A stretch of DNA of 51,517 nucleotides, from positions 1 to 51,517 of the forward strand of contig JAFAZE010000005.1 in assembly GCA_019239975.1 (NCBI GenBank), given 5' to 3'. Positions 37,856-46,976 of this stretch are shown here, one piece after another (within the stretch, counting starts at the first letter, position 1; each line of letters begins with the position of its first letter). The DNA comes from Streptosporangiaceae bacterium. Its GTDB lineage: Bacteria > Actinomycetota > Actinomycetes > Streptosporangiales > Streptosporangiaceae. The notes beneath the pieces are model-generated. The model was not told where the DNA came from, did no database searches, and saw only the letters and a list, made by a program, of their open reading frames with translations. Made by a program: the position numbers and the translations under genes.

Positions 37856-37952
37856 ATGTGTAAGCGAGGCCCGAGCGAACGCTGCGACACGAGCGAAAGC
37901 GTGGAACAAAGCGAACCCCGTGGAACACGTCGTGGAACGGAATAGAAGAGGT

Positions 37953-38759
37953 ATGAGCAACCAGAACGGCACGCAGGCTGTTGACCGGGCGGCCAGGCTG
38001 CTCTCAGAGGTGGTGCACTCGGCGGAACCGGTCACGTTCACCGAGCTGACCGCGACCACCGGCCTCGCCAAATCCACCACGTCCCGGCTGCTGCTGGCGC
38101 TCGAGCGCAACGGCCTGGTCCGGCGCGACAGCCACGGCAGGTTCCTGCCCGGTGAGATGTTCGTCAGCTTCGCCTGGCGCGGCGGCGCCGAGGCCAGCCT
38201 GGTGGCCGTCGCGCAGCCGTTCCTGGACAGGCTCGGCAAGGCGACCGGCGAGACGGTCAACCTGGGTGTGGCGAGCGGCGGCAGCGTGGAGCAGATCGCC
38301 CAGGTCGACAGCACGTACCTGATCGGCGGGACCAACTGGGTCGGCCTGTCGGTGCCGCTGCACTGCTCCGCCCTGGGCAAGGTGCTGCTCGCCTACGGCG
38401 CCGCGCAGATCCCGGCCGGCAAGCTGGGGCGGCGCACGGACAAGACGGTCACCAGCGAGACGGCGCTGCGCGCCGACCTTGCGGGCGTACGGGCGCGCGG
38501 CTACGCGGTGACCGACGAGGAACTGGAGCCAGGCCTGGTCGCCCTGGCGGCCCCGGTCTTCCGGTATGACGGCGCCGTGGTCGCCGCCATGTCGGTGTCC
38601 GCGCCCGCGGCGCGGATGACCAGGGAGAGCGCGGCCTTCGCCGCCCGGCGTTGCGTGGAGGAGGCCGCGGCGCTGTCCGCGGCGCTCGGCTACCGGCCGC
38701 GGACGGCGCGGACCGCGCAGGCGCAGAAGGCACCGGAACGGAAAGCGGGTGCCGCATGA
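37953..38759 (+). CDS. IclR-family regulator of the methyl-transfer cluster
   Basis: 268 residues from the ATG at 37953 (AGAAGAGG upstream); the open frame to 37281 is antisense to the MttB gene. The helix-turn-helix is VDRAARLLSEVVHSAEPVTFTELTATTGLAKSTTSRLLLAL; the effector domain has GETVNLGVASGGSVEQIAQVD and VPLHCSALGKVLLAYG. As first gene of the rightward run, with a palindrome just before it, it is the likely substrate-sensing regulator of the whole locus. About 20 C-terminal residues are Ala/Lys rich. Confidence 0.93.
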   Translation: MSNQNGTQAVDRAARLLSEVVHSAEPVTFTELTATTGLAKSTTSRLLLALERNGLVRRDSHGRFLPGEMFVSFAWRGGAEASLVAVAQPFLDRLGKATGETVNLGVASGGSVEQIAQVDSTYLIGGTNWVGLSVPLHCSALGKVLLAYGAAQIPAGKLGRRTDKTVTSETALRADLAGVRARGYAVTDEELEPGLVALAAPVFRYDGAVVAAMSVSAPAARMTRESAAFAARRCVEEAAALSAALGYRPRTARTAQAQKAPERKAGAA

Positions 38760-38799
38760 GCGAGCCGAAGGCGCCCGCAGGCGAGCGGGGAGGCGCAGT

Positions 38800-39465
38800 G
38801 TGACACGTGATGAGCTGCTCGCCGGGCTCTACGACAGGACGCTCACCGGTAACGGCCCGGCGGTGCTCGAGCTGACCAACGAGGGCCTGTCCATGGGCCT
38901 CGGCCCCGAGGAGCTCCTGTACGAGGCGCTGATCCCCGCCCTGGAGGAGGTCGGGGCGCGGTTCGAGCGCGGCGACTTCTTCGTCCCGGAGATGCTCATC
39001 GCCGGCAAGGCGATGGCGGGCGCGCTGGAGATCCTCCGCCCGCTGCTGGCCGAGACCGGCGCCCAGACGATCGGCACCGTGGTCATGGGCACCGTCAAGG
39101 GCGACGTGCACGACATCGGCAAGAACCTGGTCAACATCATGTTCGAGGGCGCCGGGTTCCAGGTGATCGACCTCGGCGTGCAGGTCGCACCGGAGAAGTT
39201 CGTCGAGGCTATTCGCGAGCACAAACCCGACATCGTGGGCTTCTCCGCCTTCCTCACCACGACGATGCCGATGTTCAAGGCGAACATCAACGCGCTGCGG
39301 AAGTCCGGGCTGCGCGACCAGGTCATCGTCATGGTCGGCGGCGCGCCGGTCACCCAGGAGTACGCCGACGTGGTGGGCGCCGACGGCTACGCGGCCGACG
39401 CGTCGGCCGCGGTGGTGCGCGCCAAGGAGCTGCTGAAGCGCCGCCGCGCGATGGCGAGCGCCTGA
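38800..39465 (+). CDS. corrinoid protein (MttC/MtgC type)
   Basis: 221 residues. The helical cap is DELLAGLYDRTLTGNGPAVLELTNEGLSMGL through LIPALEEVGARFERGDFFVPEMLIAGKAM. The B12-binding Rossmann domain has GDVHDIGKNLV with the cobalt-ligating His near 104, GFQVIDLGVQV, and VMVGGAPVTQEYADVVGADGYAADA. It shuttles the methyl group between MttB and the folate methyltransferase. The GTG at 38800 follows GGGGAGG and is 40 bases after the IclR stop. Confidence 0.95.
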   Translation: MTRDELLAGLYDRTLTGNGPAVLELTNEGLSMGLGPEELLYEALIPALEEVGARFERGDFFVPEMLIAGKAMAGALEILRPLLAETGAQTIGTVVMGTVKGDVHDIGKNLVNIMFEGAGFQVIDLGVQVAPEKFVEAIREHKPDIVGFSAFLTTTMPMFKANINALRKSGLRDQVIVMVGGAPVTQEYADVVGADGYAADASAAVVRAKELLKRRRAMASA

Positions 39466-39485
39466 GACCGGAGGGGGCAGCGGCA

Positions 39486-40343
39486 GTGCACACCATCGTC
39501 TCCTCGGCGGCCAGGACCGTCACGATAGGCCACGACCAGCCGTTCGCCATCATCGGCGAGCGGATCAACCCGACCGGCCGCAAGATCTTCCAGCAGCAGC
39601 TTCGCGACGGCGACCTCTCCCGCGTCGCGACCGACGTCCGCGAGCAGGCCGAGGGCGGCGCCATGCTGCTCGACGTCAACATGGGCGCGCCGCTCGCCGA
39701 CGAGGCGGCCCTGATGGCGAGGGCGGTCGGGCTCATCCAGGAGCTGACCGACCTTCCGCTGGTCATCGACTCCTCCATCGTCGAGGTGCTGGACGCCGGC
39801 CTCGCCGCCTATGAGGGCAAGGCCCTGGTCAACTCGGTGACGGCCGAGGACGAACGGCTGGACGCCATCCTGCCGCTGGTCAAAAGGTACGGCGCCGCCG
39901 TCATCGGGCTGCCGAACGACGAGGAGGAGATCCCGGAGGAACCCGCCCGCCGGCTCGAGCTGACCCGCAAGCTCATCGGCGTGGCGACCGGCAAGTACGG
40001 CATCGCCATCGAGGACATCGTCATCGACCCGCTGGCGATGCCGGTCGGCGCCGATACCGTGCACCCCGGCAGGACGCTCGACACCATCGCGATGATCGCC
40101 GGCGAGTTCGGGGTGAACATGACGCTGGGGGCGTCGAACGTGTCGTTCGGGATGCCGGACCGGCACTCGATCAGCGCGGCGTTTCTCCCGATCGCGGCGG
40201 CCCGCGGGCTGACCAGCGCGATCATGGACGCGCGGTCACCGCAGGTGGTCAGCGCGGTCAAGGCGGCCGACCTCGTGCTCAACAGGGACGAGTGGGGCGC
40301 CGCCTGGATAGCGAGGCACCGTGCGCGGCAGGCAGCGACGTGA
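39486..40343 (+). CDS. methyltetrahydrofolate:corrinoid methyltransferase (MtgA-like)
   Basis: 285 residues, pterin-binding TIM barrel. Motifs include FAIIGERINPTGRK, GGAMLLDVNMGAP, LPLVIDSSIVEVLDAGL, ALVNSVTAE and NMTLGASNVSFGMPDR, as in AcsE, MtgA and the MetH folate domain. It would transfer the methyl from methyl-Co(III) to tetrahydrofolate. The start is GTG with GGAGGGGG upstream; the stop overlaps the next GTG by four bases. Confidence 0.93.
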   Translation: MHTIVSSAARTVTIGHDQPFAIIGERINPTGRKIFQQQLRDGDLSRVATDVREQAEGGAMLLDVNMGAPLADEAALMARAVGLIQELTDLPLVIDSSIVEVLDAGLAAYEGKALVNSVTAEDERLDAILPLVKRYGAAVIGLPNDEEEIPEEPARRLELTRKLIGVATGKYGIAIEDIVIDPLAMPVGADTVHPGRTLDTIAMIAGEFGVNMTLGASNVSFGMPDRHSISAAFLPIAAARGLTSAIMDARSPQVVSAVKAADLVLNRDEWGAAWIARHRARQAAT

Positions 40344-42226
40344 CCACGCAGGTCCACGACGCCGCGGAAGCGGACGGGCACTGTGACGACGAGGCAGCGC
40401 ACGGCCCCGTTCGGATAAATCTGCTCTTCAATGACCACCCGGTGCGCGCTCCGTACGGCGTCACCCTGTTCGACGCGGCGAGCTGGAACGGCATCGCGAT
40501 CGACTCCACCTGCGGCGGCCACGGCACGTGCCGGAAGTGCCGGGTGCGGTTTACCGCCGGCGCTCCGGCACCGACCAGCCTCGACGTCAGGGCGTACAGC
40601 GCCGAGGAGCTGCGGCAGGGCTGGCGGCTGGCGTGCAGGACCCCGGCGGTCGCCGACGCGAGCATCGAGGTGCCCCCGCTGGCCACCCGGCCGAAGGCGG
40701 CGACCGTGGGCGTCGGCAGGCAGGTCATCCTCCGGCCGGCGGTGCAGAAACGCTACCTGGAACTGTCCGAGCCCACCCTCGCCGACCAGGCCACCGACCT
40801 GGAGCGGGTGCTCGCCCGGCTGGACGACCTGCAGCCGCGGGCCGAGCTGGCCGTGCTCAGGAACCTCGGCAGGACGCTGCGCGAGTCCGGCTACAAGGTC
40901 ACCGCGGTCGTCGTGGACGACGTGCTGATCGCCGTCGAGCCGGGTGACACCACGCAGCGGCGGTTCGGCATCGCGTTCGACCTCGGCACGACCACCGTGG
41001 TGGCGACGCTGCTCGACCTGTCCACCGGGACGCCGGTGGCCGTCGAGTCCACGCTCAACAGGCAGCAGCCGTTCGGCGCCGACGTGATCACCCGGATCAG
41101 CGCCACGATGATGGACCCCGCCGCGCTCGGCACGCTGCAGCGGCTGGCGCAGGAGACGCTGCGCGAGCTCGCCGCGGCCGTGTGCGAGCGGGGAAACGTG
41201 GGGCCGCACGAGGTCTACGAGGTGGCGCTGGCGGGCAACGCCACCATGACGCACCTGGTGCTCGGCATCGACCCGGAGCCGCTCGGGATGGCGCCGTTCA
41301 TCATGTCGGCCCGGCTGCTCCCCGAGGTGCTGGCCGGCGACCTCGGGCTCGCCCTGAACGAGCGCGCCAGGGCGGTGCTGTTCCCCGCGTTCGGCGCGTA
41401 CGTGGGCGGCGACATCACCGCGGGGCTGCTGGCCTCCGGGATGGACCGCGACACAAGGGTACGGCTGTTCGTCGACATCGGCACCAACTGCGAGATCGTC
41501 CTCGGCAACCGGGAGTGGCTGCTCGCGACCGCCGCGCCCGCCGGCCCGGCCTTCGAGGGCGCCGCGATCCGCTGCGGGATGCGGGCGGCGGCCGGCGCGA
41601 TCGAGGTCGTGACCATGACGCCGGAGACCCTCGACCTGAAGGTCATCGGCGACACCGAGCCCGCGGGGCTGTGCGGCTCCGGGCTGGTCGACGCCGTCAC
41701 CGGCCTGGTCCGGGTCGGCCTGCTCGATTCCTCCGGGCGGTTCGTGACCGAGGAGGAGGCGCGTGCCAGGGCGCCTGGCCTCGCCGCCCGGCTGACCAGG
41801 GCCGGCGAGGAGCGGGTGTTCGTGCTGCACTGGCGCGGCGCGCCGGAGGACAGCGTCTGCCTGTCGCAGCGCGACGTCCGCGAGCTGCAGTTCGCCAAGG
41901 CCGCGATCGCCACCGGCTGGCGCATCCTGCTGGAGGAGGCCGGGCTGGAGGAGGGGGACGTCAGGCAGGTGCTGCTGGCCGGCTCGTTCGGCAGCTACCT
42001 GTCGCCGGCCAGCGCGATCAGGATCGGCCTGGTGCCGCGGGTCCCGGTGCAGCGCGTGGTGAGCGCCGGGAACGTGGCCGGCGAGGGCGCGAAGATGGCG
42101 CTGCTCAGCCTCCGCGAGCGGGCCGGCGCCCTGGCGCTGCTCGAGGAGGTGAGATATGTCGAGCTCTCCGACCGCGCCGACTTCAACGACCGCTTCGTCG
42201 GCCAGCTCGCCTTCCCCGCCGGTTGA
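40340..42226 (+). CDS. RamA-like corrinoid-activating ferredoxin/ASKHA protein
   Basis: 628 residues. The N-terminal plant-type 2Fe-2S domain has CGGHGTCRKCRV near 58-66 with a fourth Cys in RLACRTP. The C-terminal ASKHA (DUF4445) domain has FDLGTTTVVATLLDL, LAGNATMTHLVLG, FVDIGTNCEIVLG and LLAGSFGSYL. These proteins reduce the inactive Co(II) corrinoid to Co(I) with ATP, which is needed for any repeated B12 methyl transfer. The start overlaps the preceding stop (GTGA). The C-terminal end overlaps the DUF1638 gene by 71 bases. Confidence 0.94.
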   Translation: MTTQVHDAAEADGHCDDEAAHGPVRINLLFNDHPVRAPYGVTLFDAASWNGIAIDSTCGGHGTCRKCRVRFTAGAPAPTSLDVRAYSAEELRQGWRLACRTPAVADASIEVPPLATRPKAATVGVGRQVILRPAVQKRYLELSEPTLADQATDLERVLARLDDLQPRAELAVLRNLGRTLRESGYKVTAVVVDDVLIAVEPGDTTQRRFGIAFDLGTTTVVATLLDLSTGTPVAVESTLNRQQPFGADVITRISATMMDPAALGTLQRLAQETLRELAAAVCERGNVGPHEVYEVALAGNATMTHLVLGIDPEPLGMAPFIMSARLLPEVLAGDLGLALNERARAVLFPAFGAYVGGDITAGLLASGMDRDTRVRLFVDIGTNCEIVLGNREWLLATAAPAGPAFEGAAIRCGMRAAAGAIEVVTMTPETLDLKVIGDTEPAGLCGSGLVDAVTGLVRVGLLDSSGRFVTEEEARARAPGLAARLTRAGEERVFVLHWRGAPEDSVCLSQRDVRELQFAKAAIATGWRILLEEAGLEEGDVRQVLLAGSFGSYLSPASAIRIGLVPRVPVQRVVSAGNVAGEGAKMALLSLRERAGALALLEEVRYVELSDRADFNDRFVGQLAFPAG

Positions 42227-42806
42227 GGTCCTCGCGTGCGGCGCGCTCGCGGGCCATGTGCGGGACATCGCGAGCCGCCGTGGCTGGCCGGTGACCGTGC
42301 GGCCGCTGCCGGCCCTGCTGCACAACCGGCCGCAGAAAATCACAGAGTTTGCCGAACGATACGTGGTATCCGCCCTGGCGGACGGCCGGCGCGTCGCCGT
42401 GGCCTACGCCGACTGCGGCAGTTACGGCGCGCTCGACGCCCTGTGCTCCAGGTACGGGCTGCGCCGCCTGCGGGGGCTGCACTGCTACGACGTGTTCGCC
42501 GGGCCGTCCCGGGTGCGGTCGCTGCTCGAAGCCGAGCCGGGGACGTACCTGCTCACCGACTTCCTGGTGCGCAGCTTCCGCCGCAGCGTGGTCGCCGAGC
42601 TGGGGCTGGACAGGTACCCGGAGCTGTGGCCGGACTACTTCGGCCACTACCGGCGGGTGGTGTGGCTGGCGCAGCAGCCCACCCCGGAGCTCGCCGCGGA
42701 GGCGGCGCGCGTGGCCGGCATGTTCGGGCTGCCGCTGACGCGAATCGATACGGGTGTCGGCCGGCTGGAACGAGAGCTCGCCGCGCTGGTCGGGGAGGCG
42801 GCGTGA
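42156..42806 (+). CDS. DUF1638 protein
   Basis: 216 residues. ATG at 42156 has an excellent AGGAGGTGA site, which is why a start inside the RamA gene is accepted. The DUF1638 core begins EVLACGALAGHVRDIASRRGWP, with ALLHNRPQKITEF, VAYADCGSYGALDAL, GLHCYDVFAG and TYLLTDFLVRSFRR. Conserved Cys and His residues suggest metal or cofactor binding. DUF1638 genes recur in MttB-type clusters, but the function is unknown. Residues 1-22 (Ser/Pro rich) are only there because of the overlap. Confidence 0.88.
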   Translation: MSSSPTAPTSTTASSASSPSPPVEVLACGALAGHVRDIASRRGWPVTVRPLPALLHNRPQKITEFAERYVVSALADGRRVAVAYADCGSYGALDALCSRYGLRRLRGLHCYDVFAGPSRVRSLLEAEPGTYLLTDFLVRSFRRSVVAELGLDRYPELWPDYFGHYRRVVWLAQQPTPELAAEAARVAGMFGLPLTRIDTGVGRLERELAALVGEAA

Positions 42807-43654
42807 CGGGTCTGGCGGCGCTGCTCGAGTCGCCGCGGTATGAGGTGTTCCCGGCGCCCGGCACGGAGGAGGCGGTAGCGGAGTGGGTGCCGGCCGGGAT
42901 GACCGTCACCGTGACGGCGTCCGCGGTGAAGGGTCTGGCGGCGACGATCGGCCTGGCCGAGCGGCTGGCGGCACGCGGCTACCGGGTGGTGCCGCACCTG
43001 GCGGCGCGGTCGGTCGCGGATGACGCTCACCTGGCACAGCTCGTCGCCAGGCTGACGGCGTGCGGCGTGGACGACGTGTTCGTGCCCGGCGGCGACGCGG
43101 CCGAGCCGGCCGGGCGGTTCCACAGCGCCCTGCACCTGCTGGAGCGGCTGGCCGCCATGGGCAGGCCGTTCGCCAGGATGGGCATCACCGGTTACCCGGA
43201 GAGCCACCCGCGGATCAGCGACGATCTGACGATCCAGGCGATGTGGGACAAGCGGCGGCACGCCAGCTACATCGTCAGCAACGTCTGCTTCGACGCCGCG
43301 GTGCTGCGCGCCTGGATCGCGCGGATCCGCGCGCGGGGCGTGACGCTGCCGCTGTACGTCGGCGTGTCCGGGCCGGCCGGCCGCGGGAAGCTGCTGCGGA
43401 TGGCGACCGTGGCCGGCGCGTCGGAGTCCGCCCGGTTCCTCACCCGGCATCCGGGCTGGGCGCTGCGTCTCGGGCTGCCCGGCGGGTACAGCCCGGACCG
43501 TTTCCTCGACCGGGCCGGGCCCGCGGACGAGGTGGCCGAGCTGCACCTGTTCACGTTCAACCAGATCCGGCGGGCCGAGCAATGGCGCAGGGCCGTGCTC
43601 GATGAACACGGGCTCCATCACCAACATCGATCACTGGCGGGATTAGCGGTATGA
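42803..43654 (+). CDS. MetF-like methylenetetrahydrofolate reductase family protein
   Basis: 283 residues from the GTG at 42803, which overlaps the DUF1638 stop. It resembles MTHFR (COG0685): VTVTASAVKGLAATIGLAERLAARGY, DVFVPGGDAAEPAGRFHSAL, FARMGITGYPESHPRI, and YIVSNVCFDAAVLRAWIARIRARG. Here it probably runs toward methylene-THF, oxidising the methyl group delivered by the corrinoid system. The C-terminal overlap (ATGA) couples it to the next gene. Confidence 0.83.
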   Translation: MTGLAALLESPRYEVFPAPGTEEAVAEWVPAGMTVTVTASAVKGLAATIGLAERLAARGYRVVPHLAARSVADDAHLAQLVARLTACGVDDVFVPGGDAAEPAGRFHSALHLLERLAAMGRPFARMGITGYPESHPRISDDLTIQAMWDKRRHASYIVSNVCFDAAVLRAWIARIRARGVTLPLYVGVSGPAGRGKLLRMATVAGASESARFLTRHPGWALRLGLPGGYSPDRFLDRAGPADEVAELHLFTFNQIRRAEQWRRAVLDEHGLHHQHRSLAGLAV

Positions 43655-46170
43655 CTGACTCTCCGGCCCAGGTGTCCCGGGCCAGCGCCATCGTCATCGG
43701 CGCCGGCATCGTCGGCAACAGCCTCGTGCACCACCTCGCGCTGCTCGGCTGGCGGGACCTCGTGCTCGTCGACAAGGGACCGCTGCCGAACCCCGGCGGC
43801 TCGACCGGGCACGCGTCCAACTTCATCTTCCCCATCGAGTACTCGAAGATGATGTTCGAGCTGACCAGGGACTCCACCGAGCAGTACAGGGAACTCGGCG
43901 TGTTCACCGAGAGCGGCGGCATCGAGGTGGCGCGCACCCCGGAGCGCATGCAGGAGCTGCGCAGGCGCTGCACGCAGGCGAAGGCGTGGGGCATCCCCGC
44001 CGAGGTGATCTCGCCCGCTGAGGTGCGCAAGCTCGTGCCCTACGTGGACGAGTCCGTGATCCTGGGCGGCGCGCACTTCCCGACCGTCGGCGTGGTCGAC
44101 TCGCTGCGGGTCGGCACGCTGATGCGCGAGCGGGCCCGGCAGGCCGGCGCGCTCACCGTGCTGTCCGGCACCGAGGTGCTCGGGATCGCTTCTGAGGCCG
44201 GGCGGGTGCGCGCGGTGACCACCAGCGCGGGCGAGATCGAAACCGGGAACGTCGTCATCTGCTGCGGGGTCTGGTCGCCGCGGATCGCCGCGATGGCGGG
44301 CGCCAGGCTGGCGCTGACCCCGGTGGTGCACCAGATGATCAGTGTCGGGCCGATCCCGCTGTTCGCCGGCACCACCGGCGAGATCGCCTACCCGATCGTC
44401 CGGGACGTGGACACGAACATGTACGAGCGGCAGCACGGCGGCGACATGGAGGTCGGCTCCTACGCGCACCGGCCGATCATCGTCGAGCCCGGCGAGATCC
44501 CGTCGAACGAGGAGGCGGCGCTGTCGCCCACCGAGCTGCCGTTCACCGCCGACGACTTCGACCCGCAGCTCGCCCAGGCGCTGGAGCTGATGCCCGAGCT
44601 GCTCGGCGACGAGCGGGCAGGCATCCGCTACGCGATCAACGGGCTGATCTCGATGACGCCCGACGGCCACCCGCTGCTCGGCGAGATGCCCGAGGTCAGG
44701 GGGCTGTGGGCGGCGGCGGCAAGCTGGATCAAGGAGGGCCCGGGGTGCGGTCGCGCGGTGGCGGAGCTGATGTCCGGCAAGGTGCCGACGGTGGACGTGC
44801 ACGAGGCCGCCGCCGCCCGGTTCTGGCCGGCCCAGGTCAGCCGGGCGCACGTGCGCGAGCGGGCGCGCGAGGGCTTCAACAAGATGTACGGCATCGTGCA
44901 CCCGGCCGAGCAGTGGGAATCCGGGCGGCCGCTCCGGCTCAGCCCCGTGTACCAGCGGGAACGTGACCTCGGCGCGGTGTTCTTCGAGACCGCCCGCTGG
45001 GAGCGGCCGCACTGGTACGCCTCGAACGAGCCGCTGCTGGAGCGGTACGCGGGGCGGCTGATGGAACGGCAGGCCGAATGGGAGGCCCGCTGGTGGTCGC
45101 CGGTCATCAACGCCGAGCACCTGGCGATGCGCGAGGCGTGCGGCCTCGTCGACCTGTCCGCGTTCGCGGTGCTCGACGTGACCGGCCCGGGCGCGCTTGA
45201 CGGGGTGCAGTCGCTGGCCGTCGCGCAGCTCGACGTTCCGGTCGGCCGTGTCGTGTACACTTCGCTGCTGAACGACGACGGCGGGTTCGTCTCGGACCTG
45301 ACCGTCATGCGGCTGGGCGCGGACCGGTTCCGGTTCGTGACCGGCGGCGCGACCGGGATGTCCGACGCCAAGTGGATCCGCGATCACCTGCCCGCGGGCG
45401 CGTCCCTCTCGGACGTCACCTCCTCGTGGACGACGCTCGGGCTGTGGGGCCCGCGGGCGCGGGACGTGCTGTCGGCGGTGACCGGCGACGACGTGTCCCA
45501 CTCCGGGTTCGGCTTCGGCACCTGCCGGGAGATCGAGCTCGCCGGGACGGTGGTGCTCGCGTCGCGGATCTCCTACGTCGGCGAGCTCGGCTGGGAGCTG
45601 TACGTGCCGTTCGAGCAGGGCGCCGTGGTGTGGGACGCGCTGTGGGAGGCGGGCCGCCCGCACGGGCTGGTGCCGGCCGGCATCGGCGTGTACGGGACGA
45701 CGGGACGGCTGGAGAAGGGCTACCGGGCGTTCGGCGCCGAGCTGACGCCGGAATACAACCTGGTGGAGGCCGGGATGACCAGGCCGCGCGTGAAGCCGCA
45801 GCCGTTCACCGGCAAGGAGGCCTACCTCGCGCAGCGCGCTGCCCCGCCCGCGGCGCTGCTGTGCACGCTCACCGTGGATTCGCACGTCTCGGCCGACGGC
45901 ACCCCGCGGTACATGCTCGGCGGCGAGCCGGTGCTGTCGGCTGACGGGTCACGGCTGGTGGACTCGCAAGGGCGGCCGTCCTACGTGACGAGCGCCGGCT
46001 CGGGCCCGTCGGTGGGCAAGCACCTGCTGATGGCGTACCTGCCGCCGGATGTGGCGGTCGAGGGCACGTCGCTCCTGGTGGAGTACATGGGCGAGCGGTA
46101 TCCGGTCACGGTGGCGGTGGCCGGCTCCCGGCCGCTGTTCGACCCGCCGAACGAGCGGGTGCGGTGCTGA
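43651..46170 (+). CDS. FAD-dependent N-demethylase with C-terminal GcvT domains
   Basis: 839 residues, the dimethylglycine/sarcosine dehydrogenase architecture. The N-terminal FAD domain is AIVIGAGIVGNSLVHHLALLGW; GSTGHASNF holds the His that carries covalent FAD in related enzymes. The C-terminal half is aminomethyltransferase-like: AVLDVTGPGALDGVQSL, GLWGPRARDVLSAVTGDD, YVGELGWELYVP and GYRAFGAELTPEYN. It oxidises an N-methyl group, passes the formaldehyde-level carbon to THF and reduces an electron acceptor, here probably EtfBA. It is tied by stop-start overlaps to genes on both sides. Confidence 0.93.
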   Translation: MTDSPAQVSRASAIVIGAGIVGNSLVHHLALLGWRDLVLVDKGPLPNPGGSTGHASNFIFPIEYSKMMFELTRDSTEQYRELGVFTESGGIEVARTPERMQELRRRCTQAKAWGIPAEVISPAEVRKLVPYVDESVILGGAHFPTVGVVDSLRVGTLMRERARQAGALTVLSGTEVLGIASEAGRVRAVTTSAGEIETGNVVICCGVWSPRIAAMAGARLALTPVVHQMISVGPIPLFAGTTGEIAYPIVRDVDTNMYERQHGGDMEVGSYAHRPIIVEPGEIPSNEEAALSPTELPFTADDFDPQLAQALELMPELLGDERAGIRYAINGLISMTPDGHPLLGEMPEVRGLWAAAASWIKEGPGCGRAVAELMSGKVPTVDVHEAAAARFWPAQVSRAHVRERAREGFNKMYGIVHPAEQWESGRPLRLSPVYQRERDLGAVFFETARWERPHWYASNEPLLERYAGRLMERQAEWEARWWSPVINAEHLAMREACGLVDLSAFAVLDVTGPGALDGVQSLAVAQLDVPVGRVVYTSLLNDDGGFVSDLTVMRLGADRFRFVTGGATGMSDAKWIRDHLPAGASLSDVTSSWTTLGLWGPRARDVLSAVTGDDVSHSGFGFGTCREIELAGTVVLASRISYVGELGWELYVPFEQGAVVWDALWEAGRPHGLVPAGIGVYGTTGRLEKGYRAFGAELTPEYNLVEAGMTRPRVKPQPFTGKEAYLAQRAAPPAALLCTLTVDSHVSADGTPRYMLGGEPVLSADGSRLVDSQGRPSYVTSAGSGPSVGKHLLMAYLPPDVAVEGTSLLVEYMGERYPVTVAVAGSRPLFDPPNERVRC

Positions 46171-46976
46171 TGGACATCCTGGTCTGCGTCAAGCGCGTCC
46201 CCACCGTGGGCGGCAGGATCACGCTCACCCCGGACGGGCAGGAGGTGGACACCCGGATGTCCGGGTTCACCATCAGCCCGCACGAGGAGTGCGCGGTGGA
46301 GGAGGCCGTGCAGATCACCGGGCGGCTCGGCGGGACGGTCACCGTGCTCACGCTCGGGCCGCCGGAGGCCGCGGACCAGTTGCGCGAGGCTCTCGCGCTC
46401 GGCGCCTCGCGGGCGGTGCTGCTGGAAACCGGCGGGCGGGAGTTCGGGCCTGTCGCGACGGCGTCCTCGATCGCCGCGGTGGCCCGCTCGGGCGGCTACG
46501 GCCTCGTGCTGCTCGGCAACGAGGCGTCGGACACCGGCGACTACCAGGTGGGCATCCGGGTGGCGCACCTGCTCGGCTGGCCGGTGGCGACCGGCATCAA
46601 GTCGCTGACGGTGTCCGGGCCTGGCTCCGGTTCCGGCTCTGGCTCTGGCTCTGGCTCCGGTTCCGGCGTCGGCATCGGCGTCGTCGCGCGGCGTGAGTAC
46701 CGGGGGGTGGCGGAATCGTACTCGCTGCCGCTCCCGGCGGTGATCACCGTCAAGGAGGGCATCAACCTGCCGCGTTACCCGTCGCTGCCGGGCCGGCTGC
46801 GCGCCAGGCGCGCGGCGATCGAGACGTCGCCCGCGGTGTTCCAGCCGGAGGGCCTGCGCAAGACCGCGCTGCGGGTGCCTGAGGCGCCGAAGCACCAGGC
46901 CGAGATCCTCGGTGCGGGCGCTTCCGCGGTGCCATCACTGGTCCGCGTGCTCGGCGAGCTGGGGGTCCTGCCGTGA
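46170..46976 (+). CDS. etfB: electron transfer flavoprotein subunit beta
   Basis: 268 residues from the ATG at 46170 (TGATG overlap). It begins MDILVCVKRVPTVGGRI, has SPHEECAVEEAVQI and LLGNEASDTGDYQVGIRVAHLLGWP, the AMP and FAD contact region, then LPAVITVKEGINLPRYPSLPGRLRA. An unusual Gly-Ser run of eight or so dipeptides (46617-46670) is inserted just after SLTVSG, in a loop. It should accept electrons from the upstream dehydrogenase. Confidence 0.93.
   Translation: MDILVCVKRVPTVGGRITLTPDGQEVDTRMSGFTISPHEECAVEEAVQITGRLGGTVTVLTLGPPEAADQLREALALGASRAVLLETGGREFGPVATASSIAAVARSGGYGLVLLGNEASDTGDYQVGIRVAHLLGWPVATGIKSLTVSGPGSGSGSGSGSGSGSGVGIGVVARREYRGVAESYSLPLPAVITVKEGINLPRYPSLPGRLRARRAAIETSPAVFQPEGLRKTALRVPEAPKHQAEILGAGASAVPSLVRVLGELGVLP
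46617..46670. repeat. Gly-Ser coding simple repeat in etfB
   Basis: A run of six-base GGCTCY-type units, mixed GGCTCT, GGCTCC and GGTTCC codons, encodes alternating Gly-Ser. It is prone to slippage. Confidence 0.85.

Noticed and set aside
37281..37952. N-terminal extension of the second IclR protein
   Set aside because: It is antisense to the MttB gene; the ATG at 37953 with a binding site gives a normal IclR protein.
42236..42802. Fusion of the MetF-like protein with an extra 189-residue N-terminus
   Set aside because: That stretch is the DUF1638 gene read in the wrong frame; GTG 42803 overlaps its stop in the normal operon manner.
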